NCBI GenBank assembly: GCA_023382535.1
Contig: JAHDWA010000021.1
Coordinates: 1-64,000, forward strand
Direction: 5' to 3'
DNA: 64,000 nucleotides
DNA from: Anaerolineae bacterium
GTDB lineage: Bacteria > Chloroflexota > Anaerolineae > 4572-78 > J111
The notes under the pieces were generated by a model. The model was not told the DNA's origin, did no database searches, and worked only from the letters and a program-made list of their open reading frames with translations. Below, one piece after another: positions 41,632 to 50,959 of the stretch. How positions within the stretch are numbered: the first letter of the stretch is position 1; each line of letters opens with the position of its first letter. The position numbers were made by a program, and so were the translations under genes.

Positions 41632-42720
41632 ATGGCCGTCGAGACACCCTACATCCTTCCGTTTGAACAGTGTGACGCCAGCGCTCACCGGCGCGTGGGC
41701 GGCAAAAATGCCAGCCTGGGCAGTATGATTCAAGCTGGCGCGCCCGTGCCGCCCGGTTTTGCCGTGACGACCGACGCCTACCAAGAAATGCTGGCGGCCA
41801 ACGGCCTCGACCGGCAAATCCAGGAGTACCTGGCCCAAATCAGCCCCGCCGATGTGGAGGGAGTCGAGTCCCTCAGCCAGGCCATTCGCGCCCTCATCGA
41901 AAAAACGTCGCTACCCCCATCCATCGAACAGGCGATTCGCCAGGCTTATGCCGCGCTTTGCCAGAAATGCGGCCTGGACGAGGTTCCGGTCGCCGTGCGT
42001 TCCAGCGCCACCGCCGAAGATTTGCCGGGGGCCAGCTTTGCCGGGCAGCAGGATACGTTTCTATGGATTGTCGGCCCGGAGGCAGTGATAGCCCATATTA
42101 GCAAATGCTGGTCCAGTCTTTACACGGCACGGGCCATCTCCTACCGTATCGAAAAAGGCTTTCCCCACGAAAAAGTTTACATGAGCGTCGGCGTGCAGAA
42201 AATGGTCAATGCCAGGGCGGCCGGGGTCATGTTTACCCTCAACCCCATCAACGGCGACCGCTCCAAAGTCGTCATTGATGCCAGTTGGGGCCTGGGTGAG
42301 GCCGTCGTCGGCGGGGAAGTCACCCCGGATAATTACCTGGTTGACAAAATCGCTATGGAGATTATCAAACGGACCCTCTCGCCCAAGCTTATCGAGTACC
42401 GGGCCGACCCCCAAAACCGGCGGGTCGAGCGGTTGGAAGTGCCCGCCGAGCGCCAGGCCATCCAGTGCCTGAGCGACGAAGAGATTTTGGCGTTAACCAA
42501 GTACGCCAAAATTGCCGAAAAGCACTATGGCCGCCCCCAGGATTTGGAGTGGGCTATTGACGCCGACCTTGCCCCGCCGCACAATATCGTCCTTTTGCAG
42601 AGCCGCCCGGAAACAGTCTGGAGCGAGCGGGAGCGCCCCAAGATTACCAGCGGGGGAACATCGGCTATGGATCATATCGTCGCCAACTTGATGGCCGGCG
42701 TCAAAGTAAAGAAGGATTGA
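41632..42720 (+). CDS. PEP-synthase N-terminal (ATP-binding) domain protein, PpsB-like
   Basis: The 362-residue protein has only the ATP-grasp part of PEP synthase: VGGKNASLGSMIQAGAPVPPGF, VAVRSSATAEDLPGASFAGQQ, AAGVMFTLNPINGD, WGLGEAVVGGEVTPD and the end VLLQSRPETVW. Domain content and length fit subunit B (about 40 kDa) of phenylphosphate synthase, which carries the ATP site, next to A-type subunits with the phosphohistidine. It is 3 bp upstream of the first A-type gene. A rifampicin-phosphotransferase-like system on another substrate is the alternative. Confidence 0.82.
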   Translation: MAVETPYILPFEQCDASAHRRVGGKNASLGSMIQAGAPVPPGFAVTTDAYQEMLAANGLDRQIQEYLAQISPADVEGVESLSQAIRALIEKTSLPPSIEQAIRQAYAALCQKCGLDEVPVAVRSSATAEDLPGASFAGQQDTFLWIVGPEAVIAHISKCWSSLYTARAISYRIEKGFPHEKVYMSVGVQKMVNARAAGVMFTLNPINGDRSKVVIDASWGLGEAVVGGEVTPDNYLVDKIAMEIIKRTLSPKLIEYRADPQNRRVERLEVPAERQAIQCLSDEEILALTKYAKIAEKHYGRPQDLEWAIDADLAPPHNIVLLQSRPETVWSERERPKITSGGTSAMDHIVANLMAGVKVKKD

Positions 42721-42723
42721 GCT

Positions 42724-44559
42724 ATGCCGCGAACCCACCTTTTTGCCAGCCCGTTTGAGCTTAAAACGCCGCCAGCGGCCGAGGGCTGGCAAGAGCTTTA
42801 CCCCTATTACTTGCTGTTTAGCGAGGCCCGGCGCGAGCTGGAAGAGAATAAGCTCTGGTTTCAGGAAGCCGGGCATTGGCCGGAGGCCCTTTACCCCTTT
42901 GATACCATTTTTTACGAATTTGCCATGCTCTGTGTCTCGCAGTACAACAGCCGCGTTTTTTTGCTGCCGCTTTCGATGGGTATTGACTTCCGGGTGCTGA
43001 ACGGTTACGCCTACGTCAGTTCTAACCCCATCACCGACCCGCAGGTGGCCGAGGCACGGGCAGTCCACTTTCGCCAGCGGGCCGGTTACTACTACGATAA
43101 CTGGGAGAGGCTCTACGCCAACTGGCAGAAGAAAATCGAAGCGGTCATTGCCGAGATGGAGGGTTTGACCTTTCCTGACGCCCTGCCGGAGATGGCCGAC
43201 CTGGCCGATGTGATCGCCGGCAAAGATCAAACCATTGCCTACGAGATTGTCAAACGCTACCACCGCCTGCTGCAATTGGGCCTACGGGCCTGGCAGCTCC
43301 ACTTTGAGATGCTCAACCTGGGTTATGCCGCTTACTACACCTTTTTCCAGTTTTGCAAAACCGCTTTCCCCGATATAGCCGATCAAACCATCGCTCGCAT
43401 GCTGACAGGGGTGGAGGTGTCGCTGTTTCAGCCCGATCAGGAGGTCAAACAGTTGGCTCACCTGGCCGTGGCCCTGGGATTGGGCGATCTGTGCCAATCC
43501 GGCGCTGGAGCTGAAAAGATTTTGCAGGCCATGGCCCAACACAAGCATGGACGGCTCTGGCTGGCAGCGCTGGAGCGGGCCAAAGAACCCTGGTTTCATT
43601 TCTCGACCGGCAGCGGCCTGTCCCACCACGACGCCGTCTGGATCGAAGACCTGTCGGTACCCATGGCTTTTATTTGCGATTATGTGGCTAAGTTGCAGGC
43701 GGGTGAAATCATTGACCGCCCCCTGGCCGAGCTTCAGGCTGAACGCGAACGGCTGGTGGCCGAGTATATGTCCCTGCTGCCCGGTGATGAGGACCGGCAG
43801 GCGTTTCAGCAGCAGTTGGAGCTGGCCCGCCGGGTTTTCCCCTACGTGGAAAATCACAACTTTTTTATCGAACACTGGCACCACTCCGTTTTTTGGCGCA
43901 AAATGCGTGAGTTGGGCCGGTTGATGGCCAATGCCCGGTTTTTTTCCGAAGCAAGTGATATTTTTTACCTGCGCCGCGACGAGATTCCCACGGCCCTGTT
44001 TGACTTGATGTCGGCCTGGGCCATTGGGCATGAGGGGCGCGGGGTGACGTACTGGCCGCAAAAGATAGCCCAGCGCAAGAAGATCATGGCTGCCCTTAAA
44101 GCCTGGCCGCCGCCACGTCTGCTGGGCCGGCCGCCGGAGATGATTACCGACCCCTTCTCGATTATGCTCTGGGGCATCACCACCGAGCAGCTACAAAAGT
44201 TGCTGGTCCCCTGGGAGGAGCAGCGGAACATCTTACACGGCTTTGCCGGCTCGCCCGGCATCGCCGAGGGCCGGGCCAGGGTGGTGCTGAGCGCGGCGGA
44301 GCTGGCGGTGGTCCAGCCCGGCGAAATTTTGGTCTGCCCGATTACCGCGCCCAGTTGGGTACCGGTTTTCAATAAAATCAAGGCGGTTGTCACCGATGTG
44401 GGCGGCATGATGTCGCACGCGGCTATTGTTTGCCGCGAGTACAACCTGCCCGCCGTGATCGGCACGGCTGAAGCCACCTGGCGCATCAAAACGGGGCAGC
44501 GCATCCGGGTCAACGGCCATGCCGGGACGGTCGAACTTGTAGAAGGAGGTGAAACGTGA
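42724..44559 (+). CDS. PpsA-like phosphohistidine subunit 1 (PEP-utilising)
   Basis: The 611-residue protein has a large helical N-terminal region rich in Trp/Tyr/Phe (FELKTPPAAEGWQELYPYYL; NHNFFIEHWHHSVFWRKM) and a C-terminal PEP-synthase swivel domain (about 505-600) with GFAGSPGIAEGRARVV and VGGMMSHAAIVCREYNLPAV; His565 is the expected phosphate carrier. Size and the split from the ATP domain match subunit A of phenylphosphate synthase (about 70 kDa), which phosphorylates phenol. The N-terminal domain should hold the substrate. GAAGGA precedes the ATG. Confidence 0.78.
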   Translation: MPRTHLFASPFELKTPPAAEGWQELYPYYLLFSEARRELEENKLWFQEAGHWPEALYPFDTIFYEFAMLCVSQYNSRVFLLPLSMGIDFRVLNGYAYVSSNPITDPQVAEARAVHFRQRAGYYYDNWERLYANWQKKIEAVIAEMEGLTFPDALPEMADLADVIAGKDQTIAYEIVKRYHRLLQLGLRAWQLHFEMLNLGYAAYYTFFQFCKTAFPDIADQTIARMLTGVEVSLFQPDQEVKQLAHLAVALGLGDLCQSGAGAEKILQAMAQHKHGRLWLAALERAKEPWFHFSTGSGLSHHDAVWIEDLSVPMAFICDYVAKLQAGEIIDRPLAELQAERERLVAEYMSLLPGDEDRQAFQQQLELARRVFPYVENHNFFIEHWHHSVFWRKMRELGRLMANARFFSEASDIFYLRRDEIPTALFDLMSAWAIGHEGRGVTYWPQKIAQRKKIMAALKAWPPPRLLGRPPEMITDPFSIMLWGITTEQLQKLLVPWEEQRNILHGFAGSPGIAEGRARVVLSAAELAVVQPGEILVCPITAPSWVPVFNKIKAVVTDVGGMMSHAAIVCREYNLPAVIGTAEATWRIKTGQRIRVNGHAGTVELVEGGET

Positions 44560-44620
44560 GGCGTGGTGCGTGAAACGTGATGCGTGATGCGTAATATTTT
44601 CTCACGCATCACGCATCAGA
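44551..44620. repeat. ATGCGTGA dispersed repeat, copy 2
   Basis: GTGATGCGTGATGCG faces CTCACGCATCACGCATCAG. The first PpsA-like gene ends in it (last residues ET and stop TGA). Confidence 0.6.
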
Positions 44621-44663
44621 TTACTATTTGTGTGGGGTGTTAATAACTATAAGGAGAGCCAAC

Positions 44664-46484
44664 ATGAGTCAACAACGCTTCCCCAGTCCCTTTGAAGTGC
44701 CGACGCCGGAGGGGTGCGAAGGCTGGGAAAAACTCTATCCGTATTATTATCTCTTCAGCGAAGACCGGCGCGAGTTTGAGGAGTCAAAATTCTGGTTTTT
44801 TGACAGCATGCACCACCCAGAGGTGCTCTACCCCTTTGATACTATCACCTCGGAAAGCTGGTGGGTCGCCTTGGGCGAGATGAATTCACGGGTTTATATT
44901 GTGCCGCCGGCCCTGGGCATTGACCAGCGGGTGCTCAACGGGCGGCTCTACATCAGCGCTAACGCCATCACCGACGGTGAGGTGGTGGGCGCGCGGGTGG
45001 CCCATTTTATGGAACGGGCTGGCTATTACTACCAGCACTGGGATGAGCTGTACGCCAAATGGAAAGAGAAAGCCTCGCAGACGGTCGAGGAGCTAAAAGC
45101 GATCCAGGTGAAGCCCCTGCCGGAAATGGAGGACCTGGCCAGCGTGCAGGGGGGACGCGGCATCACCACCGCCTACGACCTGCTGACCGCCTACAACCGG
45201 GTCATCGAAAATATGCACAAAATCTGGCACCTCCATTTTGAATTCCTCAACCTGGGCTACGCCGCCTATCTGACCTACTTTGGCCTGTGCAAAAATCTCT
45301 TCCCCGATATTGCCGACCAGACCGTAGCCCAGATGGTCTCCGGGATTAATGTACTGCTTTACCAGCCCGACGAGGAGCTGAAGAAACTGGCCAAAAGGGC
45401 GATTGAGCTGGGCGTGGGCAGTATGTTTAAGAACGGCAAAAGTCCGAGCGAGATTCTCACCGCTCTGGAAGGCACGGACAGCGGTAAACGCTGGCTGGCC
45501 GAATTAGAGAAGGCCAAAGATCCCTGGTTCTACTTCTCGACCGGCTCCGGTTTTTACCATCACCACAAAACCTGGATCAACGACATGGCCTATCCCTTCA
45601 TGTCTATTGGCGATTATGTTAAACGTATCGAGGCCGGAGATGTCGTAGATCGTCCCTTTGCCGAAGTGCAGGCAGAGCGTGACCGCCTGGCCAACGAATA
45701 CATGGCCCTGCTGGATGGGGATGATTTGAAGGCGTTTCAAGACCACCTCAATCTGGCTCGCACGGTCTTCCCCTACATCGAAGATCATAACTTTTATGTG
45801 GAACACTGGCATCACGCCGTTTTCTGGAACAAGATGCGCGAGTTCGGTCGGATTTTTGTGGACAACGGCTTTTTTGAGGAAGTGGACGACATGTTCTACC
45901 TACACCGCAACGAGGTGCAGCAAGCCCTTTATGATTTGATTGCTTCCTGGGGGGTAGGTACACCCGCTCGCGGCCCCAAGTATTGGCCTAGAGAAGTGGC
46001 CCGGCGCAAAGAACTTTTCGCCAGACTGGCCGAGTGGTCGCCGGTGCCTGCCCTGGGCGAGCCGCCGGATGTTGTGACCGAACCTTTCACGATCATGCTG
46101 TGGGGCATCACCACCGACAGCATCCAAAATTGGCTGGGTCTCGGCGGCGAAGACAGCGGCGGCGCTGATTTGAAGGGCTTTGCCGGGTCGCCGGGGGTGG
46201 TCGAAGGACCGGCTCGTGTCATCGTCAGCGCCGACCAGTTGGGCCAGGTGCAGGAGGGCGAAATCCTGGTTTGCCCCATCACCAACCCCAGTTGGGGGCC
46301 GGTTTTCTCCAAAATCGGCGCGGCCGTCACCGACATCGGCGGGATGATGTCGCACGCGGCTATTGTTTGCCGCGAGTACGGTGTGCCGGCGGTTGTCGGC
46401 ACCGGCTTTGGGACCAAGAAAGTGAAAACCGGTCAGCGGTTGCGGATAGACGGCGCTGCCGGAACGGTGACATTTTTGAACTAG
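44664..46484 (+). CDS. PpsA-like phosphohistidine subunit 2 (PEP-utilising)
   Basis: The 606-residue protein is a paralogue of the one at 42724, alike along its whole length (FEVPTPEGCEGWEKLYPYYY; HNFYVEHWHHAVFWNKM; GFAGSPGVVEGPARVIV), with phosphohistidine His564 in IGGMMSHAAIVCREYGVPAV. The start at 44664 follows AAGGAG. Differences in the N-terminal domain may change substrate choice, or the two may form one heteromeric complex with the single ATP-binding subunit. A PEP-type phosphotransfer role is well supported; phenol as acceptor is inferred. Confidence 0.78.
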   Translation: MSQQRFPSPFEVPTPEGCEGWEKLYPYYYLFSEDRREFEESKFWFFDSMHHPEVLYPFDTITSESWWVALGEMNSRVYIVPPALGIDQRVLNGRLYISANAITDGEVVGARVAHFMERAGYYYQHWDELYAKWKEKASQTVEELKAIQVKPLPEMEDLASVQGGRGITTAYDLLTAYNRVIENMHKIWHLHFEFLNLGYAAYLTYFGLCKNLFPDIADQTVAQMVSGINVLLYQPDEELKKLAKRAIELGVGSMFKNGKSPSEILTALEGTDSGKRWLAELEKAKDPWFYFSTGSGFYHHHKTWINDMAYPFMSIGDYVKRIEAGDVVDRPFAEVQAERDRLANEYMALLDGDDLKAFQDHLNLARTVFPYIEDHNFYVEHWHHAVFWNKMREFGRIFVDNGFFEEVDDMFYLHRNEVQQALYDLIASWGVGTPARGPKYWPREVARRKELFARLAEWSPVPALGEPPDVVTEPFTIMLWGITTDSIQNWLGLGGEDSGGADLKGFAGSPGVVEGPARVIVSADQLGQVQEGEILVCPITNPSWGPVFSKIGAAVTDIGGMMSHAAIVCREYGVPAVVGTGFGTKKVKTGQRLRIDGAAGTVTFLN

Positions 46485-46489
46485 ATAGT

Positions 46490-46529
46490 AACCCTCTCGT
46501 TCCCAAACTAGTTTGGGAACGAGAGGGTT
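46490..46529. terminator. Perfect 40-bp palindrome, bidirectional terminator
   Basis: AACCCTCTCGTTCCCAAACT is followed at once by its exact complement. It lies between the convergent second PpsA-like gene (stop 46484) and the PaaX gene (stop at 46538), so it can terminate both. Confidence 0.8.
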
Positions 46530-46537
46530 CAACCGGT

Positions 46538-47368
46538 TCAGCCGTTCGGCTCGACCGTCATGACCTGGTCAACGTATTGGTTGGCTGCCGGAGCCAGCAT
46601 TGCGGCGTAGGTCTGAAAGAGGCGAACGGCTTCATCGCCCGGCCAATCGGCGGGCAAGAGTTCGGGGGGCAGGTTGGGGTCAACGTAGGGGAAAGAGCGG
46701 TATTCATGCACCAGTAAAAAGCGGCGGTTGAAGGCATCATAGGGATTCAATGAGTCGTGGGTAAGGTAATCTCGATATCGTTCCCACTCCGGCTGGTGGC
46801 GCTTGATAAAATCCTGATAGGCCCGATTCAAACGGGGCAAATCCCAGCAGCGCTCTACTAATTCCCTGTCCTGAGAAAGACCGAGATATTCGCTCTTAAA
46901 GAGGTCAACCTGCTGCGTGATGCCCAGCATCTCGGCTACCTGGGTCACTTCCTGGCGCAGATCGCGGGGGGAGACCCAAGTGGCCGAACTCAACCGGCCG
47001 AAACCAAGCCAAAGCAGCCGCTGCCTCAAGCGGTCCCGCAGGTGGCGTCGTTTTTCGGGCAACGAGTAGGTTAAGACGTACCAACAGTGGTCCCAGGGGT
47101 CATGGCGAGGGTAATAAATCCGCCTAGCCCCTTCGCTTAAAAGCGCCTCCGCTCTAGGAGTCATGGCGTAGAAGCTGTGGCGGCCTTCTCGCCGGCTGCG
47201 CAGCCAGCCCTTGCGGGTCATCCGCGACAGGGTAGAGCGGACTGCCTGGGCGCTGGTATTCAGCCCGGCCATTAATTCGATAATATGGCCTATCCAGGCT
47301 TCGCCTCCGCGCGGAGAAATATAATCGCCGTATAGGGTAAAAATTAAATCTTGGGTGCGTAAACTCAT
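46538..47368 (-). CDS. PaaX-family transcriptional regulator
   Basis: The 276-residue protein begins with the PaaX winged HTH (SLRTQDLIFTLYGDYISPRGG, QAVRSTLSRMTRKGWLRSRREGRHSFYAMTP) and has the central and C-terminal parts (DPWDHCWYVLTYSLPE, RLLWLGFGRL, NRRFLLVHEYRSFPYVDP). PaaX represses phenylacetate genes and senses phenylacetyl-CoA in enteric bacteria. Here it closes the PpsA arm and follows a MalT-BTAD gene by 28 bp. It would sense an aryl-CoA. The ligand is inferred. Confidence 0.87.
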   Translation of the reverse strand: MSLRTQDLIFTLYGDYISPRGGEAWIGHIIELMAGLNTSAQAVRSTLSRMTRKGWLRSRREGRHSFYAMTPRAEALLSEGARRIYYPRHDPWDHCWYVLTYSLPEKRRHLRDRLRQRLLWLGFGRLSSATWVSPRDLRQEVTQVAEMLGITQQVDLFKSEYLGLSQDRELVERCWDLPRLNRAYQDFIKRHQPEWERYRDYLTHDSLNPYDAFNRRFLLVHEYRSFPYVDPNLPPELLPADWPGDEAVRLFQTYAAMLAPAANQYVDQVMTVEPNG

Positions 47369-47396
47369 GAATTGTTACTGAACATTGAGTATTACC

Positions 47397-50300
47397 TTAC
47401 TGCTGGCCTCTATAAGCCAGAAGTTTTTCTTTTGAAATAGATAATTGCGTCGAAGACGGCAGGCCCAATTCGGCCAACGCCTTTTCACAAGCGACAATAT
47501 AGGGCAGGGCGGCGCTGGGCTGACCGGTATGAGCCAAACAATCGATCAGCCTGATACAACTTTCTTCGCGGGTAGGATCTACTTTGAGAAGTTTTTGTAA
47601 ATATTGAGCCGCCTGATCGTAATGAGCGGCCTGAGCGGATAGATCGGCCAGGCTGGTCAGGATGTAAAGATACTGATGCTGTAGATGCTCGCGCTGCGGC
47701 TGCACCCAGTCGTCATACAGATCATCGGTCAGCAAATCGTCGGTGTACAAGTTAACAGCCAATTCAAAATGATGGTGCGCTCCAGCCAGGTCGCCCTTTC
47801 GCCAGGCTAGCCGAGCGGCTTCGAGATTTTCCAAAAAATCGGTTACATCTACCTGCTGCACCACACCTTCGGCCAGGCGCAGCAAGCCCCCCTCCAACAC
47901 CAGATAGTTGGAGTAGGAGCGAGGCGCTTGGGGTTCCAACACCCGCCGAATATTGTAGAGCGTCCGATAAAAATTGCTGTTGGCTGCCTCTGGATCAAGG
48001 TCCCCCCACAGCCGGTCAACTAACTGGTCTTTGGAAAGGGTATAATGGGGGCTAAGCGCAATATATTTTAACAACCGCTTGGATTTTCGCCGCTGCCACA
48101 CCTTCTCCGGCAGCCAGGTTTCGCCCTGCTTTACCCGGAAATGACCAAAACAGTAGATGGTCAGCGAGGGAATAACCATCCTAAGCCCCTGTGGTGCGCC
48201 CCCGGAATCATCTTTGCACTGGCGCAAGACCTCCTGCGCCCGGCGGCGTACCTCGTGATCAGAGTGGGCCAGGAGCGACTTTAACATTCCGACAGCGCGA
48301 ACGCCAAATTTAGCTAACATCAGTTGTACATAAGAAGGCCACAAGTTATGCTCCAGGGCTATGGTCAGCAGGGTGATGGCGGCGCGCCCCTCACTTTGAA
48401 AAAAGTAATCCAGGTTATGCCCTACTGCTAAGTGCAAGCACTCGCGCAGATGCTCCAGGTAAAGGGGATTGTGTTCGTGATGATACAGCGAAGCCAACCA
48501 GAAATGAGCGGCGGTCAAGTAATAAATATCCTGGCACTCGGTCAGAATTTTTAGAGCTTCTGTCAGCGTGATTTGGGCCTCGTCCGGGGTAATTTCAATC
48601 TGGGCTGCACCCAGGTTGACCAGAACAAATCCGGTTAACCAACGCAAATCTTGCTCGGTAGTGAGGGGCAGAGCTTGTTTACTCCGGCGCACGGCCTCAT
48701 CAAGGTTGCCACTGCGTCGCAACATGATGCTCATAAAGACCAGCGTGGCGATGACATAACGCTGATCGCCTTCGGCCTGTTCGCGGCGCAAAACGTCTCG
48801 ATACAGCTCGTACAACTCCTGGGTCGGCGCCTGACATGTAGCCTCTTTTACGTTAGCCAGGTTCATCAGGGCATACGATTCGTTATGCTCATCGCCAATT
48901 TCCTGGCTCAGCGCCAGCGCTTTTTCCGCATACTCCTGCGCCTCTCGGCAGCGCCACAAAAAGTATAGGTTGACTGAAAGATTGTTGTAAATTTCGGCCA
49001 GGTAGCGTTGATTGCCCAACTCACAGGCCAGATGTTCGGCCCGGCGCAGCGTCATTAACGCCCGCGAAAAGTCACCTTTGCTGTGATAGAGCCAGGAACC
49101 AGGGTTGATCAGGGCAGCTACTTCCCCCGCCTGATCTCCTTCGGCCTCGTAGATTTGCAACGCTTCCTGATAAAGAATTTGGGCTGCAGCGGGATTCCCG
49201 GCCGAGAGATGATTACGGCTGAGATTGCGGAGCAAGGCTGCTCGTTGACGAGTATGCGCCTCACCCAGATAGCTTAAGGCTTCCTGGTGGAGACGTTCCG
49301 CCTCGGTGTGCTCGCCCCGCCACCAATCCAGAATTTGCCCTTTGTGCCCCAAGGTATCGCTCAAACCCACCAGGTCGTCCCGAGCCAGATAGATTTGAGC
49401 TGCCGCTTCATACTGTTCTAAGGCTTGCGCCCAGCGACCTTGTCGCTCAAAATTCTGTCCGCGGCAGATTAGCAATTTGGGCGATTTCTTAATCAGTTCG
49501 GGGGGGAGTTGGGCGAGCCAAAAGGATAGGGTATCAAAACGTTCAGATTGCAGCAACGCTTTCGACATTAGCTCGATCAATTCAGCGGTGCGGTCGTAGT
49601 CACCGGCGGCCAGGCGATGGTGAATGGTATTTTCTGTGTCCGCTCGCTCTTCAAAATAGAGGGCGGCGCGGCGGTGTAAAGCCTGGCAACGCTCACGATC
49701 TTGAGCCAGGTGATGATACAAAAAATCACGAAAGAGGCGATGGTAGCGCAGCCAGCCATCTTCTGTGCGCACCACAAAAAGATTATGCCGTTCCAGATAG
49801 CGGAGAATCGTATCGGAATCAGAGCGGCCCAGGGTCGCATCGCACAGGGCAGGCTCCAGCCAGGAGAGAATCGCCGAACTGGTTAGGAACTCAGCAATCG
49901 ACTCCGGCTCATGGCGCAGAATCTCCTCGGTAAGATATTCAAACAACACTTGGTAGTGACCGGCTATCTCGCCATCTCCGACGCGGTTTTTCAGCAAGGG
50001 CTGCCCCCGCCCCAAGGCTGAATCCAAACGCTCCAGACCTGCTGCGATCAGGTCGGCGGCGTCCGACCTTTGTCCCTTGAGGGCGTGCCCAATCAACAGC
50101 AATCCCAGCGCCCAGCCTTCCATCTTTTTGGTCAACGGAGCGACAACATCGGCCGACAACTCCAGGTCAAAATTCTGCCGTAAGAGGGTTGAGATTTCGG
50201 CTGGCGTAAATTTGAAATCTCTCTCCCTAATTTCCAAAACATCACCACTAGCCCGTAAGCGGGTTAGACAAGGCAAAGTCGGCGTGGCGCGAGTTGAGAG

Positions 50301-50828
50301 GACAAAATGAGCCTGATGGGGAGTATGTTGCAAAAGATAATTCAACACCTGACACACTTCTGCATTGACTTCAACCAGGTGGAAATCGTCCAGCACAATC
50401 AAGAAATCAGTTTGGGCCACCTCAGCCAATTGATTGATGAAGACGGCCATAAACTTATTCAATTCAATTTGCCGGTTGGGGGTAGGGAGCAAGTGGGGCC
50501 ATAGCGCGGAAGCAAAGCCCGGCCATTGCCGGTCTAGACCCTCGATCAGGTATGATAAAAAAGTGACAATATCGCGGTCGCTGCGGCTGAGCGTATACCA
50601 AACAAAAGGTAAATTGAGTGCGTCTAACGCATTCGCCAGCAGCGTGGTTTTGCCGTAGCCAATTCCGGCGGAAACCAGGGTCAAGCGATGCTCAGTAGCT
50701 TGTTGAAAAAGGGTAATTAACTGTTCCCGCCGCAGTATATTGCGCTTAAGGAGGGGGGGATGCAGCTTGGTTAAAATTAGGGGAACGGGGGCAGTTACAG
50801 CCTCCCCGGCTAACTCTCTATCTTCCAT
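47397..50828 (-). CDS. MalT-type ATPase fused to TPR and SARP-like BTAD regulator
   Basis: The 1143-residue protein has a STAND ATPase (about 15-345; lead LILTKLHPPLLKRNILRREQL, Walker A SAGIGYGKTTLL, Walker B LIVLDDFHLVEV), a long TPR region (about 400-860), an OmpR-like winged helix (about 880-975, IYCFGHFRVKQGETWLPEKVWQRRKSKRLLKYIAL) and a BTAD domain (about 985-1140). DNA binding lies near the C-terminus, unlike SARPs where it is N-terminal. It probably activates genes by ATP-dependent assembly. It is upstream of PaaX on the same strand. Target and inducer are unknown. Confidence 0.85.
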   Translation of the reverse strand: MEDRELAGEAVTAPVPLILTKLHPPLLKRNILRREQLITLFQQATEHRLTLVSAGIGYGKTTLLANALDALNLPFVWYTLSRSDRDIVTFLSYLIEGLDRQWPGFASALWPHLLPTPNRQIELNKFMAVFINQLAEVAQTDFLIVLDDFHLVEVNAEVCQVLNYLLQHTPHQAHFVLSTRATPTLPCLTRLRASGDVLEIRERDFKFTPAEISTLLRQNFDLELSADVVAPLTKKMEGWALGLLLIGHALKGQRSDAADLIAAGLERLDSALGRGQPLLKNRVGDGEIAGHYQVLFEYLTEEILRHEPESIAEFLTSSAILSWLEPALCDATLGRSDSDTILRYLERHNLFVVRTEDGWLRYHRLFRDFLYHHLAQDRERCQALHRRAALYFEERADTENTIHHRLAAGDYDRTAELIELMSKALLQSERFDTLSFWLAQLPPELIKKSPKLLICRGQNFERQGRWAQALEQYEAAAQIYLARDDLVGLSDTLGHKGQILDWWRGEHTEAERLHQEALSYLGEAHTRQRAALLRNLSRNHLSAGNPAAAQILYQEALQIYEAEGDQAGEVAALINPGSWLYHSKGDFSRALMTLRRAEHLACELGNQRYLAEIYNNLSVNLYFLWRCREAQEYAEKALALSQEIGDEHNESYALMNLANVKEATCQAPTQELYELYRDVLRREQAEGDQRYVIATLVFMSIMLRRSGNLDEAVRRSKQALPLTTEQDLRWLTGFVLVNLGAAQIEITPDEAQITLTEALKILTECQDIYYLTAAHFWLASLYHHEHNPLYLEHLRECLHLAVGHNLDYFFQSEGRAAITLLTIALEHNLWPSYVQLMLAKFGVRAVGMLKSLLAHSDHEVRRRAQEVLRQCKDDSGGAPQGLRMVIPSLTIYCFGHFRVKQGETWLPEKVWQRRKSKRLLKYIALSPHYTLSKDQLVDRLWGDLDPEAANSNFYRTLYNIRRVLEPQAPRSYSNYLVLEGGLLRLAEGVVQQVDVTDFLENLEAARLAWRKGDLAGAHHHFELAVNLYTDDLLTDDLYDDWVQPQREHLQHQYLYILTSLADLSAQAAHYDQAAQYLQKLLKVDPTREESCIRLIDCLAHTGQPSAALPYIVACEKALAELGLPSSTQLSISKEKLLAYRGQQ

Positions 50829-50892
50829 ACGCCTCCCTAACGTCGTTGAAAGGGAGGCAAATCATACCCCTTTTTGCCGAATCCGTCAATCC

Positions 50893-50959
50893 GATTTTGG
50901 ATTTTGGATTTTAGATTTTAGATTTACAATCCAAAATCCCAAATCTAAAATCTAAAATC
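50893..50959. repeat. AT-rich dispersed repeat, copy 4 (near-perfect hairpin)
   Basis: GATTTTGGATTTTAGATTTT faces AATCCAAAATCCCAAATCT and TAAAATCTAAAATC. The MoaD-like gene stop codon (TGA 50960-50958) lies at its right edge, so the last codon is at the junction. Confidence 0.7.

Noticed and set aside
41632..46484. Ordinary PEP synthase broken by frameshifts
   Set aside because: The three genes have their own ribosome sites. The A-type proteins have a large unrelated N-terminal domain and no PEP-binding barrel, so this is a split phosphotransferase system and not a broken ppsA.
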